Of a stretch of 50,222 nucleotides of DNA, positions 34,032-40,161 are shown piece after piece. Both the position numbers and the translations under genes were made by a program. Origin of the DNA: Hymenobacter plasmatis (lineage in GTDB: Bacteria > Bacteroidota > Bacteroidia > Cytophagales > Hymenobacteraceae); NCBI RefSeq assembly GCF_020711255.1, contig NZ_JAJFAW010000032.1:1-50222 (forward strand). Reading direction: 5' to 3'. Under the pieces are notes generated by a model. It saw nothing but the letters and a program-made list of their open reading frames with translations. It was not told the DNA's origin and did no database searches. How positions within the stretch are numbered: position 1 is the first letter of the stretch; each line of letters opens with the position of its first letter.

Positions 34032-34820
34032 ATGAAGTCAACACTCCTCCTCACGGCTGCTCTGGCTGTTTTTTCAATTCAGGCACAAGCCCAAACTACC
34101 GCCACCGCTGCCGCGCCGCGTGTGGCCGCCGACCAGATTCCGACCAAAAAAGGTCTGCTCACGGTGCAGCCCATCACGCACGGTAGCGTAGTATTTACGT
34201 GGAACGGCAAGACCATTTACGTGGACCCCTACGGTGGTGCCGACGCTTATGCGGGACTGGCTGCGCCCGATGTTATCCTTATCACCGACATTCACGGCGA
34301 CCACCTGGACCCGAAGACGCTGGCGGGCCTCCCTGTGGGCAAGGCCCTGATGGTGGTGCCGAAAGCAGTAGCCGAGAAGCTGCCGGCGGAGTACAAACCG
34401 CAGGTACGCATTCTCAGCAACGGCCAGCGACTGGACACGCTGGGTATGACGGTTTCGGCCATTCCGATGTATAACCTGCCCGAAGCGGCCGACGCGCCCC
34501 ATACCAAAGGCCGCGGCAATGGCTACGTGCTGGGCCTGGGCGGCAAAAACGTGTACCTGTCTGGCGACACCGAAGACATTCCCGAAATGCGCGCCCTCAA
34601 GGGCATCGACGTGGCGTTTGTGTGCATGAACCTGCCCTATACCATGGACGTGAACCAGGCCGCGCAGGGCGTACTGGCCTTCAAGCCGGGCATTGTGTAC
34701 CCGTACCACTACCGGGGCCAGAACGGCCTGAGCGACGTGGCCGCCTTCAAGAAAACCGTGAACGCGGCCAACAAGAAAATTGACGTTCGGCTGCGCAACT
34801 GGTACCCGGCGGCCAAGTAA
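34032..34820 (+). CDS. Secreted MBL-fold metallo-hydrolase (UlaG-like)
   Basis: 262 residues from the ATG at 34032; a TTG three bases upstream is in frame. The signal peptide ends about residue 21 (QAQAQ). The MBL domain follows: ITHGSVVFTWNGKTIYVDPYGG is the UlaG-type opening. The metal motif HxHxDH is changed to DIHGDHLD, so the first His position is Asp, as in many UlaG-like proteins. Later come LSGDTED, with the metal-bridging Asp, and YPYHYRGQ, with the last metal His. It is likely a periplasmic hydrolase; the substrate is unknown. A terminator lies just downstream. Confidence 0.88.
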   Translation: MKSTLLLTAALAVFSIQAQAQTTATAAAPRVAADQIPTKKGLLTVQPITHGSVVFTWNGKTIYVDPYGGADAYAGLAAPDVILITDIHGDHLDPKTLAGLPVGKALMVVPKAVAEKLPAEYKPQVRILSNGQRLDTLGMTVSAIPMYNLPEAADAPHTKGRGNGYVLGLGGKNVYLSGDTEDIPEMRALKGIDVAFVCMNLPYTMDVNQAAQGVLAFKPGIVYPYHYRGQNGLSDVAAFKKTVNAANKKIDVRLRNWYPAAK

Positions 34821-34839
34821 ATTAGCTCAACAACTCATT

Positions 34840-34880
34840 ACGTCCTGCCGAGCCCCTGGCTTAGCAGGGCGTTTTTGTTT
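34840..34880 (+). terminator. Terminator after the MBL-fold gene
   Basis: CGTCCTGC at 34841-34848 pairs with GCAGGGCG (one T-G wobble), followed by a T-rich run (TTTTTGTTTT). The loop is about 15 bases. It starts about 20 bases after the stop at 34820. Confidence 0.65.
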
Positions 34881-35021
34881 TCCAGCGGTCTGCCCCTGGG
34901 CTGAGTTGGTACCCACTTACCCGAGGTGCTGGTTTTCGACGCGTGCCGCAATTGGCAGTGGGCTCATGTTGAAAATCCTCGTTTGCCTTTCGAACCGTTT
35001 TTATAGCCTCGATTGGGCTAC

Positions 35022-35429
35022 CTAGGGTTGCGCCCCGCAAGCCCAGGCCCGCGCCTCCGTGGGGTCAGTGAACGAGCGCAGCTCGAAGGGCAGTTGCTGG
35101 GCGGCGATTTCATGGACTTGGTTCACATCCCGCTGGGTATGCGGGTCCTCGGCCTCGAGGCAGGCGAAGCGCAGGACGCCTCCCTGGACCAACAAGGGAA
35201 AGACGTAAGTGTAAATCCAGGACAGGTCCGTTGGGCTGATCGGGCCCAGTCGCCGGTCGTCGGCCACCCAGCCGGTGACGCCGTGCGCGCGGGCCAACTC
35301 GATGCATTCGAGCGTGGCCCGGCGCAGCACCGGGCTGGCGGCCACGCCGGTCCACTGGGCCTCCAGCGCGCGGCCAGCACCCTCGTGGAGGTAAAGCTCT
35401 AAATATGGGTAGGATGCCAGAAGTTGCAT
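35022..35429 (-). CDS. SpoIIAA/STAS-like protein
   Basis: 135 residues from the ATG at 35429 (MQLLASYPYLELYLHEGAG); the open frame extends upstream to 35588 without a family-like start. The pattern of alternating strands and helices (YLELYLHE, LRRATLECIELARAHGVTGWVADDRRLGPISPTDLSWIY, LRFACLEAEDP, FELRSFTDPTEARAWA) resembles the SpoIIAA-like STAS/SEC14 fold. I recall similar proteins as multiple paralogues in Hymenobacter. A gene of the same layout lies at 35725. No phosphorylatable Ser motif is evident. The function is unknown; a role in stress signalling is possible. Confidence 0.65.
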   Translation of the reverse strand: MQLLASYPYLELYLHEGAGRALEAQWTGVAASPVLRRATLECIELARAHGVTGWVADDRRLGPISPTDLSWIYTYVFPLLVQGGVLRFACLEAEDPHTQRDVNQVHEIAAQQLPFELRSFTDPTEARAWACGAQP

Positions 35430-35724
35430 TGGGAGACCATTGAGCAGAGAAGCCTGCTGAAGTGTGCGAGAGCCTACAGCAGGGGCAGGACCAGCGTGGT
35501 TTCGGCGTATGCAGCGGCCTGTGGGAGACCTAGTGTTGCACCGAAACCGCGCCGGCTTCACAGACCGAACATACGCAATCAGGGGCAAGTAACGCGGCCG
35601 GCCGTGCTGGCCGGCCTAGCACACGCTGCGCCCTTTCTGACATTGCCACCCCGCTGAAGGCACTTCGCTCCTACCAATTACGTCTTGCAGCCTCCTGTTC
35701 GGGATATGAGCCCAATAATGCCCA

Positions 35725-36135
35725 TTACGTGGTCAGGAGCCACTGGCGGGCTTCGGTTTCCTCCGGAAAGTACCGAAACTCGAGCGGGCCGGTAAGGCGG
35801 CTGCCCACGGCCCGTGCTCCCTGTCGGCTACCTTCTTGGGTGCTTTCCACAATTGCACAGTGGCTATAGGCGCAGTCGGCGATGGCCTGGGGAATCCACT
35901 GCTCCACAATCCAGGTCTGCATCTCGTCCGACAACGGCTGCCGGTGCGTTTGGTCGGTGAGTAATTTGCAGGTGGCGTAGTGCCGGAGGGCCTGTAGGGT
36001 GTGGGTGTAAAGGGAATGCAACTCGGCAGAGGCAACCGGCACATCCGACCAGGTCAAGACCACAAATCCGAGGGGGTCGTAGCTAATAGTGCCGAGCGCG
36101 TTGCGGTAGTATAGTTGGGGAGTATTCGCAGGCAT
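35725..36135 (-). CDS. SpoIIAA/STAS-like protein (second copy type)
   Basis: 136 residues from the ATG at 36135 (MPANTPQLYYRNALGTISYD); a GTG start at 36147 is possible. The fold pattern is the same as in the gene at 35022: GFVVLTWSDVPVASAELHSLYTHTLQALRHYATCKLLTDQT, then DEMQTWIVEQWIPQAI, then LEFRYFPEETEARQWL. The overall identity looks low, so these are divergent paralogues. It lies on the same strand, 295 bases upstream of the other copy, and that gap holds no visible gene. The function is unknown. Confidence 0.65.
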   Translation of the reverse strand: MPANTPQLYYRNALGTISYDPLGFVVLTWSDVPVASAELHSLYTHTLQALRHYATCKLLTDQTHRQPLSDEMQTWIVEQWIPQAIADCAYSHCAIVESTQEGSRQGARAVGSRLTGPLEFRYFPEETEARQWLLTT

Positions 36136-36309
36136 GGGAAAAACCACCAGACCAGCGCCCCGACGGCCTTGGGTTCAAGGGGTGAGGGGAAGGGGCGTCG
36201 CGGGGTGTGCCCGTATACGCCTTACCTCGTCAAACAGCTGAGTTCTCCAAAGGGCATCCCCCATGGTTCCGAAGCGGACCCTGAACGGTTGGCCGATTGG
36301 GCAGTTCCG

Positions 36310-36495
36310 TCAGTCGGTACACAAATACTTGTTGGGCACTTTTTCCACTCGGCCCGCCGGCACATTCCCTCCTTCGCGGGGCGTCCAACTCTCTTCCAGG
36401 GCCATCGCGCCCCACATGAACAAGTACGGTAATGCCCATTCTTGGAGCACGGTGCCGCCCGTAAGCCTTAACGCAACGGTGACCGCTCTTTTCAC
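36310..36495 (-). CDS. Possible small hypothetical protein
   Basis: 61 residues from an ATG at 36495 (MKRAVTVALRLTGGTVLQEW) in the 400-base space between the STAS-like gene and recQ. Composition is protein-like (ALPYLFMWGAMALEESW), but no family is recognised and there is no support from neighbours. It could be a remnant or chance. Confidence 0.2.
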   Translation of the reverse strand: MKRAVTVALRLTGGTVLQEWALPYLFMWGAMALEESWTPREGGNVPAGRVEKVPNKYLCTD

Positions 36496-36524
36496 TTAAG
36501 TACGATTCGGCTTTTCGGCGGCAG

Positions 36525-36532
36525 TATCTTCG
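36525..36532 (+). promoter_or_regulatory. Possible -7 box (TATCTTCG) directly before recQ
   Basis: TATCTTCG matches TAnnTTTG at seven of eight positions and ends only four bases before the recQ ATG at 36537. If real, the transcript would have almost no leader. Confidence 0.4.
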
Positions 36533-36536
36533 CCCC

Positions 36537-38480
36537 ATGCCCTCCTCCCCTCCCGAAACCTCGCCCCTGGCGCTGCTGCGCGAGCACTGGAGCCACACGG
36601 CGTTTCGGCCGGGGCAGGAAGAAATCATTGCCTCGGTGCTGGCGGGGCACGATACGCTGGCGCTGCTGCCCACCGGCGGCGGCAAGAGCATCTGCTTCCA
36701 GGTGCCGGCCCTGGCGCGGCCGGGCATCTGCGTGGTGGTGTCGCCGCTCATTGCCCTGATGAAGGACCAGGTTGACAACCTGCGCAAGCGGGGGCTGAAA
36801 GCCGAGGCCATTTACGCGGGCATGAGCCACCAGGAAATCGACCACGCGCTGGACAATTGTGTGTACGGCCGCAGCGTAAAGTTTCTGTACGTGTCGCCGG
36901 AGCGGCTGCTCACCGAGCTGTTTCAGGTGCGGGTAAAGAAGATGAACGTGGGCCTGCTGGCCATCGACGAGGCGCATTGCCTCTCCCAGTGGGGCTACGA
37001 TTTCCGGCCGCCGTACCTGCGCATTGCCGAGCTGCGGGAGGCCTTGCCGGCGGGAGTGCCGGTGATTGCGCTCACGGCCACCGCCACGGCCCAGGTGCAG
37101 GCTGACATTGTAGAGAAGCTAAAATTTCGGCCGGGCAGCGGCATTTTTCGGCAAAGCTTTGCCCGGCCCAAGCTGTCGTACTCGGTGCTGCAAACCGAGG
37201 ACAAGCTGCGCCGGCTGCTGGAAGTGGTACGCGGCGTGGGGCCCGGCAAAACCGGCATTGTGTACGCCCGCACCCGCCGGCAAACGGAAGACACGGCGGC
37301 CTTTCTGCAGCAGCACAAGTTCTCGGCAGCGGCCTACCACGCCGGGCTGCCCTCCGACAAACGCACGCAGGTGCAGCAGGACTGGATAGCCGACAAAGTC
37401 CGCCTCATTGTGGCCACCAACGCCTTCGGCATGGGCATCGACAAGCCCGACGTACGCCTGGTGGCCCACCTCGACGCGCCCGATACCCTGGAAGCCTACT
37501 ACCAGGAGGCCGGCCGCGCCGGGCGCGACGGGCAGTATGCCTTTGCCGTGCTCCTGGCCGGGCCCAACGACGGCGACGAGCTGCGGCGCCGCACCAACCA
37601 GTCGTTTCCGCCGCTCGATACGGTACGCCGCGTGTACCAGGCGCTGGCCAACTACTCGCGCACGGCCGTGGGCGGCGGTGAGCTGGCCGCGTTCGATTTC
37701 GACCTGCAGCAGTTTGCCGAAACCTACCGCATCAAGGCCATGGACGCGCACAACTCGCTCAAGATTCTACAGCGCGAGGGCTTTGTGCAGCTCAACGAGG
37801 CCGTAAACACCCCGGCGCGGGTGCACCTAGTAATGAACCACCAAGATTTGTACGCCTTCCAGGTGGCCAATGCCCAGCACGACCTGCTGATAAAGGCCCT
37901 GCTGCGGGTGCACGGCGGCGAGCTATTTGCCGATTTCCAGACCATTTCGGAAAACTCCCTGGCCACGCACCTGCGCCGCAGTGTGGTGGAGGTGCGCCAG
38001 CAGCTGCGCTACCTGCACACGGCGGGCATCCTGCACTACCAGCCCCGGCGGGAATCGCCGCAGGCCATGTTCACCACGCCGCGCTTCGATGCCCCCAAGC
38101 TGCCCATCGACCAGGTGCGCATGACGGCGGCCCGCGACCTGGCCCGCCACAAGACCAACGCCGTAGCCCAATACCTGGTGGGCACGCGTTGCCGCCAGCA
38201 GCTGCTGCTCACGTATTTCGACGAGACTGACCCGGCCCGCTGCGGGGTCTGCGACATGTGCCTAACCGAGAAAAAAGCAGCCCAGGCCGCCGCTGAGGTG
38301 GCTTCGCTGCGGGAGCCGCTACTGCAGCACGTTCGGCAAGCCGCCCAAACGCCGCGCCAGCTGCTGGCGGCTTTCGCGCCGCAGCAAGCGGCCGCCGTCA
38401 CGGCCACGCTGCGCGAGCTGGTGGACCGGGGCGAGCTGGCCTATGCGGCCGATGGCAAATTGCAGGTACCGGCCAGTTAA
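36537..38480 (+). CDS. recQ: ATP-dependent DNA helicase RecQ
   Basis: 647 residues. Helicase motifs are in order: the Q-motif region (FRPGQEEIIASVL), Walker A (PTGGGKSICFQVPAL), motif Ia (VVSPLIALMKDQV), DEAH box (AIDEAHCLSQWGYDFRP), motif III (ALTATAT), and motifs V-VI (VATNAFGMGIDKPDVRLVAHLD and QEAGRAGRDG). The zinc-binding RQC part has four Cys (TRCRQQLLLTYFDETDPARCGVCDMC), followed by a winged-helix-like C-terminus. A canonical HRDC domain is not obvious, so it is a shorter RecQ. It is a 3'-5' helicase in DNA repair and recombination. Many Bacteroidota have two RecQ proteins; which one this is cannot be said. Confidence 0.96.
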   Translation: MPSSPPETSPLALLREHWSHTAFRPGQEEIIASVLAGHDTLALLPTGGGKSICFQVPALARPGICVVVSPLIALMKDQVDNLRKRGLKAEAIYAGMSHQEIDHALDNCVYGRSVKFLYVSPERLLTELFQVRVKKMNVGLLAIDEAHCLSQWGYDFRPPYLRIAELREALPAGVPVIALTATATAQVQADIVEKLKFRPGSGIFRQSFARPKLSYSVLQTEDKLRRLLEVVRGVGPGKTGIVYARTRRQTEDTAAFLQQHKFSAAAYHAGLPSDKRTQVQQDWIADKVRLIVATNAFGMGIDKPDVRLVAHLDAPDTLEAYYQEAGRAGRDGQYAFAVLLAGPNDGDELRRRTNQSFPPLDTVRRVYQALANYSRTAVGGGELAAFDFDLQQFAETYRIKAMDAHNSLKILQREGFVQLNEAVNTPARVHLVMNHQDLYAFQVANAQHDLLIKALLRVHGGELFADFQTISENSLATHLRRSVVEVRQQLRYLHTAGILHYQPRRESPQAMFTTPRFDAPKLPIDQVRMTAARDLARHKTNAVAQYLVGTRCRQQLLLTYFDETDPARCGVCDMCLTEKKAAQAAAEVASLREPLLQHVRQAAQTPRQLLAAFAPQQAAAVTATLRELVDRGELAYAADGKLQVPAS

Positions 38481-38516
38481 TGGCTAGCTTTTTTTAGCTC
38501 AATTTCTCCTTCTCCC

Positions 38517-39416
38517 ATGGCTTTTTCTTCCTGGTTGGCCGCGTTGCCTTTACTCCTGGCCCTGGTAAGTGCCGATGCCCCCAACCCTGCTGCACCTGGC
38601 CGGATAGAGCATGTGGCCGATTTCCCGTCGCGGTTTGTGAAGCCGCGCAACATCGATGTCTGGCTGCCGGACGGCTACCCACAGCCCGGCACGCGCTACG
38701 CCGTGGTGTATATGCACGACGGGCAAAACCTCTTCGACCCCAAAAAGGCCGGCTACGGCGTGGCCTGGGAAGTAGACAGCACCCTGGCCGCCCTGCGCCA
38801 GCGCGGCGAGGTGCGCCCGTGCATTGTGGTGGGCATCTGGAACACCGACCGCCGCTTTCCGGAGTACACCCCAGCCAAGCCCTACTACACCATGAGCGCC
38901 GCCCAGCGCGCCAAAATTGAGCTGGAACGTCCTGGTGCGCCTCTCTCCGATGAGTACCTGAAGTTCATGGTGCAGGAGCTGAAGCCCTATGTAGACCAGC
39001 ACTTCCAGACCTCGCCCCGACGCGCCGACACCTTCGTGGCCGGCTCCAGCATGGGCGGGCTGATTTCGCTGTATGCGGCGCTGGAGTACCCCAAAGTATT
39101 CGGCGGCGCGGCCTGCTTTTCGACGCATTGGCCGCTGAGCCTCAAAGAGAATTCACCGGCCTTTACCGAGGCCATGGTGCAGTATCTGGACAAGAAGCTG
39201 CCGAGTCGCAATAAGCCCAAGCTGTACTTTGACTACGGCTCCGCTACCCTCGATGCCTGGTATGAGCCCCACCAACTGCGCATCGACAGCGTGCTGCGGG
39301 CCCATCACTACGACTCCAAAACGTGGCTGACGCGCAGCTTCCCCGGCGCGGAGCACAACGAGGCGGCCTGGAAAAAGCGGGTGCCGCTGCCGATGCAGTT
39401 TTTGCTGGGGCGGTGA
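38517..39416 (+). CDS. Secreted esterase of the alpha/beta-hydrolase (esterase D/Fes) type
   Basis: 299 residues. A signal peptide (about 1-20, ALVSADA) precedes an alpha/beta hydrolase domain. The nucleophile elbow is GSSMGG with Ser178, the likely acid Asp lies in YFDYGSATLDAWY, and the catalytic His is in SFPGAEHNEAAW. NIDVWLPDGYPQPGTRYAVVYMHDGQNLF is the typical start of the putative esterase family (PF00756), which includes siderophore esterases and feruloyl esterases. The substrate cannot be chosen from the sequence. It follows recQ by 36 bases on the same strand but has its own signal peptide and unrelated function. Confidence 0.88.
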   Translation: MAFSSWLAALPLLLALVSADAPNPAAPGRIEHVADFPSRFVKPRNIDVWLPDGYPQPGTRYAVVYMHDGQNLFDPKKAGYGVAWEVDSTLAALRQRGEVRPCIVVGIWNTDRRFPEYTPAKPYYTMSAAQRAKIELERPGAPLSDEYLKFMVQELKPYVDQHFQTSPRRADTFVAGSSMGGLISLYAALEYPKVFGGAACFSTHWPLSLKENSPAFTEAMVQYLDKKLPSRNKPKLYFDYGSATLDAWYEPHQLRIDSVLRAHHYDSKTWLTRSFPGAEHNEAAWKKRVPLPMQFLLGR

Positions 39417-39425
39417 ACCTCTACT

Positions 39426-39703
39426 GGCGGAACCTCACCCCCGGCCCCCGCGGAGAGGGGAGCCACCGCAGCGCGTTTTGTCATTGCGAGGCCGCAGGCC
39501 GCGGCAATCCGTCCTGTTCTCAGCGACCAGCCCTGAAATGTGACAAGCCCCGGTACTGCGCAGTACCGGGGCTTGTCGCTTTAGAAAATGTCTGGTGTTG
39601 ACAGGACGGATTGCCGCGCTGCGCTCGCAATGACAGGGGCGCCGTCCGGCTGTCACTTGGCTCCCCTATCCCCATAGTGAGGGGCCGGGGGTGAGGTTCC
39701 GCC
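39426..39703. repeat. Three-layer nested palindromic element
   Basis: The outer arms are 39426-39448 (starting GGCGGAACCTCACC) and 39681-39703, perfectly complementary over 23 bases. AGGGGAGCCA (39456-39465) pairs with TGGCTCCCCT (39658-39667). Middle arms TGTCATTGCGAG (39479-39490) and GCGGCAATCCGTCCTGT (39501-39517) pair with 39624-39635 and 39601-39617. The inner core is a perfect 36-base palindrome at 39542-39577. The whole element lies between the convergent esterase and rhodanese genes. Confidence 0.85.
39542..39577. terminator. Perfect 36-base palindrome, likely terminator
   Basis: GACAAGCCCCGGTACTGC is followed directly by its exact reverse complement. It is the core of the nested element and lies between convergent genes. 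There is no long T run, so efficient intrinsic termination is not certain. Confidence 0.55.
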
Positions 39704-39716
39704 GGGTGCGTTTATA

Positions 39717-40022
39717 CTAAATCCCAGCTGCGGTGTAAGCCTGGAAGCCGCCTTCGAGGTTGCGCACGTTGGTGAAGCCTTGCTGGGTGAGGTAGGCCTT
39801 GGCCGAGGTGGCGCGGCCGCCGCCTTTGCAATGCACGATGATTTCCTGGTTTTTCCATTCGTCGAGGTCGTCGAGCTTTTCGGGCAGCGAGTTGAGCGGA
39901 ATGTTTTGGGCACCGGGAATGCGGCCTTCCTCGTGCTCCCAGGGTTCGCGCACGTCGAGGATAATGGGAGCTTCGCCGGCTTTCTGGCGCTGGAGGAGTT
40001 CGGCGGGGGTGATGTCAGCCAT
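39717..40022 (-). CDS. Rhodanese-like domain protein
   Basis: 101 residues, a single-domain rhodanese. It begins MADITPAELLQRQKAGEAPIILDVREPWEHEEGRIPGA, the typical opening with LDVREPWE. The active-site loop is VHCKGGGRATSAKAYL with Cys at the start of the CxxGxR-like loop. It ends VRNLEGGFQAY. It is probably a cytoplasmic sulfurtransferase of the PspE/GlpE type. It has its own likely promoter (40061-40068) and is divergent from the nuclease gene. Confidence 0.93.
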   Translation of the reverse strand: MADITPAELLQRQKAGEAPIILDVREPWEHEEGRIPGAQNIPLNSLPEKLDDLDEWKNQEIIVHCKGGGRATSAKAYLTQQGFTNVRNLEGGFQAYTAAGI

Positions 40023-40060
40023 GGAAAATGGGTGGTAAAGTGAACGGATAAACGGGTGGG

Positions 40061-40068
40061 CGAAAGTA
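40061..40068 (-). promoter_or_regulatory. Putative -7 box (TACTTTCG) upstream of the rhodanese gene
   Basis: On the minus strand the sequence is GGCGTACTTTCG, identical over 12 bases to that upstream of sucC, and lies about 40 bases before the rhodanese start. Confidence 0.45.
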
Positions 40069-40128
40069 CGCCGGAAGTCATCTTGATATGGTAACGGCCG
40101 AGCTTATCACAGCGGCTACTCCAGCGCT

Positions 40129-40136
40129 TACCTTTG
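40129..40136 (+). promoter_or_regulatory. -7 box (TACCTTTG) for the nuclease gene
   Basis: An exact match to TAnnTTTG, 26 bases before the ATG at 40162. A matching TTTG -33 box is not evident. Confidence 0.55.
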
Positions 40137-40161
40137 TTACTCCCCCCTCTAATTCAAATCT

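Noticed and set aside
35430..35724. Possible gene between the two STAS-like genes
   Set aside because: Only short frames with no consistent composition were seen in the 295 bases.
36230..36811. 193-codon minus-strand frame overlapping the start of recQ
   Set aside because: No family-like composition and conflicts with the certain RecQ start.
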